Both the position numbers and the translations under genes were made by a program. This document shows positions 18,318-26,973 of a stretch of 64,000 bases of DNA, piece after piece; the stretch's first letter is position 1, and each line of letters starts with the position of its first letter. The notes beneath the pieces are model-generated. The model saw only the letters and a program-made list of their open reading frames with translations, was not told where the DNA came from and searched no databases. This DNA comes from Saprospirales bacterium (GTDB lineage Bacteria; Bacteroidota; Bacteroidia; Chitinophagales; Saprospiraceae). The stretch spans positions 62,001-126,000 of the forward strand of contig PAAY01000041.1 of the NCBI GenBank assembly GCA_002698985.1, in the 5' to 3' direction.

Positions 18318-19682
18318 TCAGCGGCGGCTTTCCTGATAGAACTTGTCCATGAACTGGTGGAATCTGACAAGGGTGCTTTGGGATACGAAGTCAGAGTTAT
18401 CCACATTTTTAAAGATGAGCAAAATTTTGTCGATGATGCCTTCATCCACGCCCGAACGCAAGGCCAGGGTTTTGGCAAACTGCTCGTCCAACTTATTGGT
18501 TGGTATCCTGTACTGGTTGCGGACATAGGAGAGAAACATCTGCATTTTCAGCAACAGCAGGTGCCGGTAATCTTCTGACATGAAATAGAGCCGGCCAATG
18601 TTCTCGATAAATTCCAGGGAGGTATTGGTATTGGCCTCCAGAACGGGAATGACCCGTTGACGCCTCTTGGCCCGGAACAACAAGAAAAGAATGGCCAGGG
18701 CCAGCAGGATGTACCAGGCAATGGCCAGCGGCGGCTGGGAAAGCACATAGTGCAGCGGCCCCTCCCGCCAGGCCACCCGGCTGGGTGAGCCGGGAAATTC
18801 ATAGTGGGAAGTCTGGTCCCAGTATATTTTTCTGGAAGAAAGCCTTGAGAAAACGCCAGACACATAAGGCAGTGTTTCACTGTGCAAAATCGGATGGTTG
18901 GTGAATGCAAGGGGCGTTGTATGCAGGTACAAACGACCTTTTCCAAGGTCAAATCGGACGAAATTGATGAGGCTGTCGTTGAGGTAACCCAATACCTGAA
19001 AGTTGCCGGCAGTATCACAAAGCAGTTCCTTCCGGATGAACTCAAAAGAATAGGCAGTGGGTTCGTTTTTAAACAGTTTTTGCAAGGTATAGTGCCTTGC
19101 AGCCTGATCACCTGGCCCGGCCAGACTCAGGCTTACCTCCGTTTCGGTCAAAATGTAGTCCTCCCAAATGTTGTCGTTTGGAGCCAGCTCGTCAGTGTGG
19201 TTTTGGTACAGTGTATCCGGGAACTGTTCATCTTCAAATCGGTCGAGGTATTCGTAGTAAGCGTCCAGCCAGTCACATTCCTGGAGCAACAGCTGGTCCA
19301 GAAATTCATAGGAAAAGGATTCGGTCAAAATGAGGGCTTCATTGCCTGCTTCCACGAAGCTCAGCAGCGAATCCAGGAATTGCTCCTCCTCAAAAACGGT
19401 CCGCCCGATGAACAAATAGGCACCGTGGTCTTTCCCGGCCTTTGGCAATCCATCCAGGCCATCGTCAAAAATCAGGAGCGAATCCGCTCCGTAGGTATTT
19501 TGCAAAAAATGTTTGAGAACGAGGTTACCATAGGGCTGAGAAGAAGCATCAGAATAGTCTGGCCACCAGTTGAAATGCTGAGGAGTCGTTCCCGGGCTTC
19601 TCAAAAGGAACAGCAGAATGGCAAAGGCCACCAAAATGACCACGAAATACATCGCACCTGATATGCCGGACTTTTTGGCCAT
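18318..19682 (-). CDS. DUF4350-domain membrane protein
   Basis: 454 residues. TM1 at residues ~10-28 (MYFVVILVAFAILLFLL) followed by a large extracytoplasmic domain (QHFNWWPDYSDASSQPYGNLVLKHFL, the DUF4350 opening; LFIGRTVFEEEQFLDSLLSFVEAGNEALILTE), TM2 near residue 328 (AIAWYILLALAILFLLF) then a cytoplasmic RAKRRQRVIPVLE segment and helical tail. In many Bacteroidota this family sits in the DUF4129-DUF4350-MoxR-DUF58 operon; here it is paired with DUF4129 only (3 bp spacing, DUF4129 upstream). A role in an AAA+-VWA-linked envelope complex is inferred from that general context, not shown here. Confidence 0.82.
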   Translation of the reverse strand: MAKKSGISGAMYFVVILVAFAILLFLLRSPGTTPQHFNWWPDYSDASSQPYGNLVLKHFLQNTYGADSLLIFDDGLDGLPKAGKDHGAYLFIGRTVFEEEQFLDSLLSFVEAGNEALILTESFSYEFLDQLLLQECDWLDAYYEYLDRFEDEQFPDTLYQNHTDELAPNDNIWEDYILTETEVSLSLAGPGDQAARHYTLQKLFKNEPTAYSFEFIRKELLCDTAGNFQVLGYLNDSLINFVRFDLGKGRLYLHTTPLAFTNHPILHSETLPYVSGVFSRLSSRKIYWDQTSHYEFPGSPSRVAWREGPLHYVLSQPPLAIAWYILLALAILFLLFRAKRRQRVIPVLEANTNTSLEFIENIGRLYFMSEDYRHLLLLKMQMFLSYVRNQYRIPTNKLDEQFAKTLALRSGVDEGIIDKILLIFKNVDNSDFVSQSTLVRFHQFMDKFYQESRR

Positions 19683-19685
19683 TGG

Positions 19686-20399
19686 CTATTGAATCCTGTT
19701 TATTGCAGTTTGAAATTGTCGTTCAATCCTGTCGTACCCATCCCTTGAAATGGATGCTTTGCCGTACCACACCCGCTCGAAAACCAGCGTCAGTCTGGAG
19801 AAGTCATCGAAGATTTCCTTGCCCCGCAATTCTGCCAGGTACTCGCCATTGGTTTTGTCCTGCCGCCATTCAATGTGCCCTTTCACGATGAGCTCTTTCA
19901 GGTAACTGAGGAAGAGGATTCTGACGGCCAGGTTGTAGTCGCCTGCGGCAATGGCCTTTTGAAGCGGAGTCAGCAACTCAGCCTGTGGAAGGTTTTCCTC
20001 CAGTTCATCCACCGCTGCTTCATCCATCAAATTGCCGACTTTTTTGTCGGCAGGTTTGGACATCTGTTCGCTGATGACCCAGATGAACAGCACCACCAAC
20101 CCAACCACGAATAAGACAAAAAACACCTTTGCAAATATGTTCAGCCCCTCGAAAAAGCCATTCTCCCGCTGGGATGGAGGGCTTTCCACCTTTTCGGGTT
20201 CCACAACATCTGCACTGTAGTCAAGTACGTTTCGCAAGGAATCAAAGCCCGAGGTATCGAGCTGAAATTGGCTTTCCGGTAGCGCAAGGTTTTGCTCCTG
20301 GGACTGAGCCACTGGGCACAACATAAACAGAACAAGCCCCAGGGCAATCAGCCCCGGGGCCACATGTTTCGCAATTGGTCTTATTGATTGTTTAATCAC
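19686..20399 (-). CDS. DUF4129-domain membrane protein
   Basis: 237 residues. N-terminal hydrophobic segment (IALGLVLFMLCPVAQSQ, probably a signal peptide), a linker, TM helix at residues ~95-115 (IFAKVFFVLFVVGLVVLFIW) and the C-terminal cytoplasmic DUF4129 domain (AIAAGDYNLAVRILFLSYLKELI ... WRQDKTNGEYLAELRGKE ... LTLVFERVWYGKASISRDGYDRIE). The C-terminal half is the diagnostic part. It lies 3 bp upstream of the DUF4350 gene in one transcriptional unit; no moxR or DUF58 gene is in the neighbourhood. Confidence 0.85.
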   Translation of the reverse strand: MIKQSIRPIAKHVAPGLIALGLVLFMLCPVAQSQEQNLALPESQFQLDTSGFDSLRNVLDYSADVVEPEKVESPPSQRENGFFEGLNIFAKVFFVLFVVGLVVLFIWVISEQMSKPADKKVGNLMDEAAVDELEENLPQAELLTPLQKAIAAGDYNLAVRILFLSYLKELIVKGHIEWRQDKTNGEYLAELRGKEIFDDFSRLTLVFERVWYGKASISRDGYDRIERQFQTAINRIQ

Positions 20400-20428
20400 A
20401 AATTCGTCAGTTCTTCAATTCCTCCCCC

Positions 20429-20457
20429 GATCCCGAAGAATTTCGGGATTCGGGATC
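20429..20457. repeat. Palindrome at the 3' end of fdhA
   Basis: GATCCCGAA ... TTCGGGATC, a 9-bp inverted repeat with an internal TTTCGGGAT copy; it overlaps the fdhA stop codon. It could act as an mRNA 3'-stabilising hairpin. Related CCCGAA/TTCGGG arms are found in the palindrome at 25373. Confidence 0.6.
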
Positions 20458-23203
20458 AGTCCTTCACCTTCTTAATCCTCACACAAACCACCTTGTATTC
20501 CGGGCAATCGGCGATGGTATCGTGCACGTCGCTCGTCACCAGGTTGATCATGATTTCGGGGAAGTGGAAGGTACTGCTCAGCACACCCGGCTTCACCTCA
20601 TCGGTCACCCTGGCGTGGACGTTGACATACCCCCGGGCAGATTCCACCCTCACCAGGTCACCGTCGGCGATGTTGTTGTTGGCAGCGTCAACGGGGTTGA
20701 TCATCAGGACATCTTCCCGCACCAGTTGAGCATTGGGTGTCCGGCGGGTCATGGTGCCGGCGTTGTAATGCTCCAAAACGCGGTTGGTAGTCAGGATGAA
20801 GGGATAGTCGTTTTGGTGATCCAGGATTTCTTTCGTCTCAACGAAATCTTCGAACAGCAGGCGGCCTTTGCCCAGCTTGAAAGATTCCGTATGCAGCACC
20901 TGGGTGTCTGTACCATCCGGGGCAACCGGCCACTGTTTGCCGTTGTCGCCCAGTTCTTCCCATTTCACACCGGCAAAGAAGGGCACGATTTGCCTGATCT
21001 CTTCCAGGGCTGTTTTTGCAGAATAAGGCGGCTGCTCATAGCCCAAACGGTTCATCATTTCCACATAGATCTGGCCGTCGGGTTTGCTCTCGCCAACTGG
21101 TTCCACAACCTTTTGCACCCGCTGAATGCGGCGCTCACCATTGGTGAAGGTTCCCTCTTTTTCCAGGAAGGAAGCGCCAGGCAACACCACGTGGGCGTAT
21201 TTGGTGGTCTCGGTTTCAAAGATCTCCTGCACCACCAGCAGGTCGAGGGCTTTCAGGGCCTCGATCACCCTGGCCGTATTCGGGTCGCTTTGCACCACAT
21301 CCTCGCCGGTCAGCCAGAGGGCTTTCAGTTTGCCATCGAGTGCAGCATTGTACATCTGCGGGATGGTGTAGCCCGACTTGGTAGGCATGGGCCGGCCGTA
21401 GAATTGCTCGTATTTCTTGATGATTTCCGGATCTTCAACCGGCAGGTAACCGGCACCCTGATAGGGCTGCACACCCATATCGGCCATGCCCTGCACGTTG
21501 TTCTGACCGCGAAGCGGATTCACACCGCAGCCCCTTTTGCCCACATTTCCGGTCAGCATGGCCAGGTCGGCTATCAGCATCACGGCATAGGTGCCCTGAT
21601 AGTGTTCCGTAACACCCAGTCCGTGGAAACACATGGCCGCATTGGCCGTGGCATAGGTGATGGCTGCTGCCCTGACTTCCTCACGAGGCACGCCTGATAC
21701 GCGCTCCAGTTCATCGAGGTTGATGTTGAGGACACCTTTTTTGAAGTCCTCAAACCCTTCGGTCCGGTTGTTCACAAAATCGGCGTCGTACAGTCCTTCG
21801 GAAATGATGTAGTACATCATCATGTCCAGCACGGCCACGTTGGTGCCGGGGCGCAGTTGCAGGTGGTGTTTGGCGTATTTGGCCATTTCCGTGCGCCGCG
21901 GATCGATGACGATCATGGGCGTGCCTTTCATGGCCTTCTGTTTGATCTTGGCACCAGTTACGGGGTGTGCAGCCGTTGGGTTGGCACCGATCACCATGAT
22001 GCAATCCGTGTATTTCAGGTCTTCGATGGAGTTGGTGGCTGCTCCTGTTCCAAAGGTGCGCTGCATGCCAATTGCCGTAGGCGAGTGGCACACCCGGGCG
22101 CAGCCGTCGATGTTGTTGGTACCGATGACCGCACGGATCATCTTCTGCATCAGGTAGTTCTCCTCGTTGGTGGTGCGGGCAGATGAGATGCCGGCAATGG
22201 CATCGGGGCCGTATTTGTCTTTAATGGCCATCAGTCGCTCCGCAATGTAGTCGTAAGCCTCATCCCAGCTGACCCTTTCGAGTTTTCCGTTTTTGCGGAT
22301 CATGGGGTATTTCAGACGGTCGGGATGGTTGTAGAAGCGGAAGGCGTAACGCCCTTTCAGGCAGGTGTGGCCCTGGTTCACTTCGGCGTTGTAGGGCGCA
22401 CGAATGCTGTAAATTTGATCCCCTTTCACACTGACCTCCAATTGGCATCCAACCCCGCAGTAGGTACAGGTGGTGCGCACCTTGTCCTGTCCGAAATCCG
22501 CTTTACTCTGGTAAACATCGTGAATGGCGCTGGTGGGACAGGCCTGTGAGCAGGCTCCACATGACACACAATCGGACTCCAGGAAGTTCCCGTCCAGGCC
22601 CATGATGATCTTGTTGTCGAAGCCGCGGCCGCTCACGCCAAGTACGAACTGCCCCTGCACTTCGTCGCAAGCCCGCACACAACGGTAACACATGATGCAC
22701 TTGCTCAGGTCGGCGGTCATGTAGGGGTGGCTGAGGTCTTTTTCCCGGTCGGTATGCACTTCACCCTCCGGGTAACGCACCTTTCTGATGCCCACTTTGG
22801 CGGCCACGTCCTGCAATTCGCAGTTGCCGTTCACCTCACAGGTGAGGCAATCCAGCGGGTGGTCGGTCAGCACCAGCTCCACAATGTTGCGACGCAAACG
22901 CTGCACGGAAGGGCTGTCGGTGTAGATCATCATGCCCTCCTCCACCGGAGTGTGGCAGGAGGCAACGGTTTTGAGTTGGGCACCGTTGCCCATGCGGCCT
23001 ACCTCCACGCTGCACACCCGGCAGGAGCCAAAGGGATCCAGGTTGGGCGCATCGCAAAGGGTGGGCACATATTTTTCGCCTTTGTACCGCCGGATGAACT
23101 GCAAAATGGTCTCACCAGGTTGAATGGCAAAAGGCTGCCCGTTGATCAGAGCGGCATTGGTTAATGCCGCCGTTCCTGTCGCTGTTGTTGATTTGGTCAA
23201 CAT
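20456..23203 (-). CDS. fdhA: Formate dehydrogenase alpha subunit (molybdopterin, NuoG-like N-terminus)
   Basis: 915 residues from ATG 23203. Catalyses formate to CO2 and passes electrons through Fe-S clusters to the NuoF-like partner. Order: 2Fe-2S ferredoxin domain (CDAPNLDPFGSCRVCSVEV, residue ~45), His/Cys cluster (HPLDCLTCEVNGNCELQ, ~105), two 4Fe-4S motifs (CIMCYRCVRACDE; CVSCGACSQACP, ~200), molybdopterin-domain 4Fe-4S motif (CTYCGVGCQLEV, ~230), and the active-site segment GCARVCHSPTAIGM (~370), where Cys is the expected Mo/W ligand (the non-selenocysteine form). The C-terminal molydop-binding domain is present (NRVLEHYNAGTMTRRTP; FHFPEIMINLVTSDVHD). The upstream partner fdhB and a small UPF0175 gene complete the unit. 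Confidence 0.95.
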   Translation of the reverse strand: MLTKSTTATGTAALTNAALINGQPFAIQPGETILQFIRRYKGEKYVPTLCDAPNLDPFGSCRVCSVEVGRMGNGAQLKTVASCHTPVEEGMMIYTDSPSVQRLRRNIVELVLTDHPLDCLTCEVNGNCELQDVAAKVGIRKVRYPEGEVHTDREKDLSHPYMTADLSKCIMCYRCVRACDEVQGQFVLGVSGRGFDNKIIMGLDGNFLESDCVSCGACSQACPTSAIHDVYQSKADFGQDKVRTTCTYCGVGCQLEVSVKGDQIYSIRAPYNAEVNQGHTCLKGRYAFRFYNHPDRLKYPMIRKNGKLERVSWDEAYDYIAERLMAIKDKYGPDAIAGISSARTTNEENYLMQKMIRAVIGTNNIDGCARVCHSPTAIGMQRTFGTGAATNSIEDLKYTDCIMVIGANPTAAHPVTGAKIKQKAMKGTPMIVIDPRRTEMAKYAKHHLQLRPGTNVAVLDMMMYYIISEGLYDADFVNNRTEGFEDFKKGVLNINLDELERVSGVPREEVRAAAITYATANAAMCFHGLGVTEHYQGTYAVMLIADLAMLTGNVGKRGCGVNPLRGQNNVQGMADMGVQPYQGAGYLPVEDPEIIKKYEQFYGRPMPTKSGYTIPQMYNAALDGKLKALWLTGEDVVQSDPNTARVIEALKALDLLVVQEIFETETTKYAHVVLPGASFLEKEGTFTNGERRIQRVQKVVEPVGESKPDGQIYVEMMNRLGYEQPPYSAKTALEEIRQIVPFFAGVKWEELGDNGKQWPVAPDGTDTQVLHTESFKLGKGRLLFEDFVETKEILDHQNDYPFILTTNRVLEHYNAGTMTRRTPNAQLVREDVLMINPVDAANNNIADGDLVRVESARGYVNVHARVTDEVKPGVLSSTFHFPEIMINLVTSDVHDTIADCPEYKVVCVRIKKVKD

Positions 23204-23407
23204 ATTATTTGAGTTTTGACTGTCAATTCCTGTAATCAAAATTCTTGAAACGAATCTTGATTTTACTGGCTTCTCGTAATCTCTTCGATGTCTTAATGGT
23301 CCGGCTTTCAAAAAATCCCATGTTGCCAGAGCTACCACGCATGACGCACTTCGACATCGGAGAGGTCGCACATTTCAAGACAAATGAAGCTACCCCATAG
23401 CCAGGTT

Positions 23408-23647
23408 TTATACAATGAGGTCAAGATTTTCCAAGTCTTCCTCCAAATCACTTTCATTGAAGTGGAGGTACACCCCTCTTTCCGCCAATTCCTTTTGAAA
23501 AGAAATCAGATCAAGTCCGGCCAATGCCTTTGCCTGGCCGATAGACAATTTGTGTTGGCTGTACAAGTACACAGCCAATTCAAGTTTCAATTGTTGAGGC
23601 GACATCTTTAATTGCTTCATCACCTCATTTGGGATTTCAATCACCAT
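23408..23647 (-). CDS. UPF0175-family small protein
   Basis: 79 residues. Pattern typical of UPF0175: MVIEIPNEVMKQLKMSPQQLKLELAVYLYSQHKLSIGQAKALAGLDLISFQKELAERGV, that is a short strand, an ELAVxLYxxxxLSxGxAxxLAG helix-turn-helix-like core (residues ~26-50) and an acidic tail. UPF0175 proteins are often called antitoxins because they pair with DUF3368/PIN toxins; none is adjacent here. It sits between fdhB (24 bp upstream) and fdhA (about 200 bp downstream), an unusual place that suggests a regulatory role for the formate dehydrogenase unit or a passive passenger. Evidence is by sequence pattern only. Confidence 0.8.
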   Translation of the reverse strand: MVIEIPNEVMKQLKMSPQQLKLELAVYLYSQHKLSIGQAKALAGLDLISFQKELAERGVYLHFNESDLEEDLENLDLIV

Positions 23648-23671
23648 TCTAAACAGTTTTTAGGCAGGGTA

Positions 23672-25327
23672 CTACCCTTCAAAATACCCCTTCAATTCCT
23701 CCTCGAAATACTCGAGGGCATTGTAAACCGGCAGCGGAATGCCACCGCCGAGGGCACACAGTGAACCGGACTTCAGGGTGAAAAGCAGGTCTTCGAAAAG
23801 CTGCCTGTCAATTTTGAAATCTTCTTTCTGCGCTTTCTGGAGCAGTTCCTTGCCCCTGACCGAGCCAATGCGACAGGGGAAGCACTTGCCACAGGATTCG
23901 TGGGCTGTAAATGCAAAGAGGTGTTCCAGGTAGGCCACCATCGGGTAGTTTTCCGGAACGGAAACGATGCTGGCATGCCCGAGCAGGAAGCCGTTATTGG
24001 CGAAGCTCTCGAAATCAACCGTCAGATCCTCGATTTTATGAACAGGAACCAGCCCGCCCAGCGGACCTCCGATGTGCAAGGCTTTCACGCCTTTTCTGAA
24101 GCCACCGCCCAGTTCGTTCACCACCTGGCTGAGGGGGGTTCCCATGTCCACTTCGTAAACACCGGGTTTGTTGAAAGCGCTGTCCAGTGACAGCAGCTTG
24201 GTGCCGGTGGAGCGTCCCCTGCCAATGTTGGCAAAGGCGGCACCGCCATTGGTCAGAATCCAGGGGAGGTTGGCCAGGGTCTCCACGTTGTTGACGACGG
24301 TGGGCTTGCCGAACAAGCCGTAGTTTACAGGGTATGGCGGCCGCACCCGCACTTCGGGGCGTTGGCCTTCCAGGCTGGAGAGCAGGGCGGTCTCTTCACC
24401 GCAGATGTAAGCCCCCCGGGCCTTCACCACCTTGATCTCAAAGTTGAAGCCGCTGCCCAGGATGTCGTTGCCCAGCAGGCCGGCATTGCGCAGCGAGGAT
24501 AAAGTCTCATTGTTGATTTGAATGCTTTCGGGATACTCATAGCGCAGGTACACCACGCCACGGTCGGCACCGGTGGCATAACCGGCGATGAGCATGCCCA
24601 GCATCATGGCGTAGGGCCGCTGCTCCAGCACCCAGCGGTCGGAGTAGCTGCCGGGGTCGCCTTCATCGGCATTGCAGACGATGAACTTGGGTTCGCCCTT
24701 CGCCTTGCGGCAACCTTCCAGCTTGATGCCGATGGGGAAACCGGCCCCTCCCCTGCCCCGAAGGCCGGAAGTCTTAATTTCTTCCAGAACTTTCTCCGGA
24801 GGGGTGGCCAGCATTTTTTCGACGATCTCACGGCACTGATCCAGCGAGTAACCGGCACCGGCAATGATGCCTGCTCCCGCAGCCTCAAAATTGTAGGCAT
24901 CCCGATGAGCCGTGGCAGCCTGGCCGTTGCCAAAGAGTTTATGCACTGCGTCTTTTCCGGAGTAGTTGTGCCCGTCGTAATAAAAGGCACTGTTTTCATG
25001 GCAGCGCCCCAGGCAACACATTTCGCCGATTTCTTCGGCTTTGAAATGCTGGCTCAATTCTTTGCGCAAATCTTCCTGCGTACCGGCACACATGCAGGCA
25101 GAACCGTTGCAGATGTAAACCTTTTTACCCTTGTTCTCGGGACGGGTGAAGTCGTAAAAGGTACTGGCACCGTACACCGAGGCATCGCCAATGAGGTACT
25201 CATCAGCCAGCTTTTGCGCAGCTTCTTTGGTGAGAAAACCTTCCGGCTCGGTCAACTGGCCCATCTTCTCAAACAGGCTCTCGTCAATTCCTTTTCTGCC
25301 GGATAATGCGGATATGTTTTTTGACAT
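23672..25327 (-). CDS. fdhB: Formate dehydrogenase beta subunit, NuoE-NuoF fusion (NAD-reducing)
   Basis: 551 residues. Residues ~1-150 are a NuoE-like 2Fe-2S domain (CNGSACMCAGTQEDL at ~72 and MCCLGRCHEN at ~103 supply the four Cys). Residues ~160-540 are NuoF-like: GLRGRGGAGFPIGIKLEGCR (NADH-binding Gly-rich loop, ~190), CNADEGDPGSYSDRW (FMN site, ~222), GAYICGEETALLSSLEG (~310), and the 4Fe-4S motif ESCGKCFPCRIG with a distal Cys (SLCALGGG). It oxidises FdhA clusters and reduces NAD+. Because NuoE is fused, no separate gamma subunit is required. Start ATG 25327; the UPF0175 gene follows. Confidence 0.93.
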   Translation of the reverse strand: MSKNISALSGRKGIDESLFEKMGQLTEPEGFLTKEAAQKLADEYLIGDASVYGASTFYDFTRPENKGKKVYICNGSACMCAGTQEDLRKELSQHFKAEEIGEMCCLGRCHENSAFYYDGHNYSGKDAVHKLFGNGQAATAHRDAYNFEAAGAGIIAGAGYSLDQCREIVEKMLATPPEKVLEEIKTSGLRGRGGAGFPIGIKLEGCRKAKGEPKFIVCNADEGDPGSYSDRWVLEQRPYAMMLGMLIAGYATGADRGVVYLRYEYPESIQINNETLSSLRNAGLLGNDILGSGFNFEIKVVKARGAYICGEETALLSSLEGQRPEVRVRPPYPVNYGLFGKPTVVNNVETLANLPWILTNGGAAFANIGRGRSTGTKLLSLDSAFNKPGVYEVDMGTPLSQVVNELGGGFRKGVKALHIGGPLGGLVPVHKIEDLTVDFESFANNGFLLGHASIVSVPENYPMVAYLEHLFAFTAHESCGKCFPCRIGSVRGKELLQKAQKEDFKIDRQLFEDLLFTLKSGSLCALGGGIPLPVYNALEYFEEELKGYFEG

Positions 25328-25372
25328 AGTGGTTGTGGTTAGGTGGAGGAACGGAGGATTTGAGGAACTGAG

Positions 25373-25403
25373 CCCCGAAGCCGATAGCTATCGGCTTTCG
25401 GGG
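25373..25403. repeat. Palindrome CCCCGAAGCCGATA...
   Basis: Inverted repeat CCCCGAAGCCGATA / TATCGGCTTTCGGGG around a 2-base centre, located about 45 bases ahead of the fdhB ATG on its 5' side. Possible operator or REP-like element; it has no T run and so is not a terminator. Confidence 0.65.
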
Positions 25404-25772
25404 GGCAATAAACTTCTAAAAACCCCAAAAAAACCTTCAAAAAGCCTCAAAAGCTTCCGAGAAAAACTTGCCGCTAAATATCCAAAAAAAAGCCAAGTCC
25501 GGGAAGTGTTCAGGCCATAAAGAAGGCCGATGGTTTTCTGGGTGACGGTTCCCGAAGGCTTGGCAGTTCCCTGGTTCTTAGCCGGGCAAACCTGCTGAAA
25601 TTCTCCGAAGGGACAAAAAATTTACAATTTCTTAATCCAAAATCTTTTTCACCCCTTCGGGGCAATGACCAACGATTCCATTGCCCGAAGGGCGAAGGAA
25701 AGAAAAAATGCAGGATGAAGGCCATGGAAGCCAAAATGCCCACCAATACGAGCTGGAATGGATCATCAACCA

Positions 25773-25806
25773 TTGCATCCGGTGAACTGTTTTGCTGCTA
25801 AATTTG
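25773..25806 (+). promoter_or_regulatory. Candidate promoter of the CotH-like gene
   Basis: TTG (25773-25775), 23-base spacer, TAAATTTG (25799-25806). Exact -7 match; the spacer is at the long end for Bacteroidota. The leader is about 60 bases. Confidence 0.5.
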
Positions 25807-25873
25807 CGCCGTCAAATCCATTGGCAAGGATAGAAACTGTGGTAGTACGTGAAGCTTGCCAAAGCAATTTGAC

Positions 25874-26923
25874 ATGAAAAACTTACGTGACCTGATTTCA
25901 AGACCGCTGTTTACCGTTCTGTTGTTGCTGACCTTGGCCACAAGTGCATTTTCCGGCAACACTTCCGAAAAATCCATTTTTGACCTTATGACTTACAGGG
26001 AGGTGCTGGACCTCACCCTGGAAGCGGATTTTACCACCCTTCGGAAAAACAAGCTGAAGGACTACACCTACCCGGCCCGGGTGAGCTTTGAAGATGAAGA
26101 AGGCAACCGCCAAAACTGGAGCCTGAAAATCTCCGTGCGCGGTGCCTTCAGAAGGGTGCATTGCGCCGACATGCCACCGCTCAGGCTGAACTTCAAGAAA
26201 TCAGAGCTGAAAGCCGCCGGCCTGGCCAAATTTGACGACCTCAAGCTGGTGACCCAATGCCTGTCAGATGAAGAACGCTCGGCTGACATGGTGCTGCGGG
26301 AGTACCTGGCATACAAGATGTTCAATGAAATTTCGCCTTACAGCTACCGGGTGCAGCTCGTTCGCATCACCTACAAAGACCTGCAAACCGGCGAACGCCG
26401 CCGCCAATGGGCCTTCCTCATCGAGGACACGGCGCAGCTCCGCCACAGGGTGGAGGCCAAGAAACCAGATACAGATGCGATCTACAACCTGCCTGTCGAT
26501 GCTTTTCACCATGAGCATGAGAAAATCGTGGCCATGTTTCAGTACTTCATCGGAAATACCGACTGGAGCCTCACCACCCTGCGAAACCTCAAGCTGATGG
26601 AAAAGCACGGCAAGTACATCATCGTGCCCTACGACTTCGACTTTTCAGGCCTGGTGGCTGCTCCCTACGCTGCCGTAAGCTCGGAATACGGCGCACTGAG
26701 CACCCGCGACCGCATCTACCTGGGTTTTCCGGAAGACCTGGAAGACCTCCATGTGGCACAGGCCATCCTGCTGGGGCATCGCCCCAAGTTTGAGAAGATG
26801 ATCAGAAAGTTCAAATACCTGAGCCCCGCCAGCAGACGGGATATGCTGGATTTTCTGGACAGCTATTACGACAACCCGGAAGAAGTGCGCCTGGCAGAAC
26901 GGGTGGTGGTGACGGTGGATTGA
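25874..26923 (+). CDS. Secreted CotH-kinase-like protein (tentative)
   Basis: 349 residues from ATG 25874 (MKNLRDLISRPLFTVLLLL), signal peptide ending SAFSG. The mature part has LKISVRGAFRRVHCADMPPLRLNFKK (residue ~85), DDLKLVTQCLSDEERSADMVLREYLAYKMFNEISPYSYRVQLVRITY (~125), and FIGNTDWSLTTLRNLKLMEKHGKYIIVPYDFDFSGLV (~225). The order RG...L.LxF / D..LR.YLAYK.F / NxDWS...N / IPYDFD resembles CotH-family atypical secreted kinases, whose N-D pair and PxDxD motif bind ATP-Mg. I infer the family from this pattern only. Single gene with its own promoter. If real, it would be an envelope protein kinase of unknown target. Confidence 0.65.
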   Translation: MKNLRDLISRPLFTVLLLLTLATSAFSGNTSEKSIFDLMTYREVLDLTLEADFTTLRKNKLKDYTYPARVSFEDEEGNRQNWSLKISVRGAFRRVHCADMPPLRLNFKKSELKAAGLAKFDDLKLVTQCLSDEERSADMVLREYLAYKMFNEISPYSYRVQLVRITYKDLQTGERRRQWAFLIEDTAQLRHRVEAKKPDTDAIYNLPVDAFHHEHEKIVAMFQYFIGNTDWSLTTLRNLKLMEKHGKYIIVPYDFDFSGLVAAPYAAVSSEYGALSTRDRIYLGFPEDLEDLHVAQAILLGHRPKFEKMIRKFKYLSPASRRDMLDFLDSYYDNPEEVRLAERVVVTVD

Positions 26924-26973
26924 GGTTGAGAGGGGGGCACGATGCGGTTCCGGTTTTAGTCAAGATCCCGTAA

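Larger units (their letters stand above)
25328..25873. other. 546-bp divergent intergenic region (fdhB / CotH-like gene)
   Basis: Contains a 31-bp palindrome (25373-25403), A-rich stretches, and the promoter of the rightward gene at 25773-25806. A minus-strand frame at 25510-25773 (87 codons) has no family features and is rejected as a gene. Confidence 0.6.

Noticed and set aside
20522-21697. 391-codon plus-strand frame inside fdhA
   Set aside because: Antisense shadow of a well-conserved molybdopterin enzyme.
23408-23647. Toxin-antitoxin pair based on UPF0175
   Set aside because: No DUF3368/PIN or other toxin-sized gene flanks it; both neighbours are formate dehydrogenase genes.
25510-25773. 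87-codon minus-strand frame with a hydrophobic start between fdhB and the CotH-like gene
   Set aside because: No family features, and it overlaps the rightward promoter; too weak to call.
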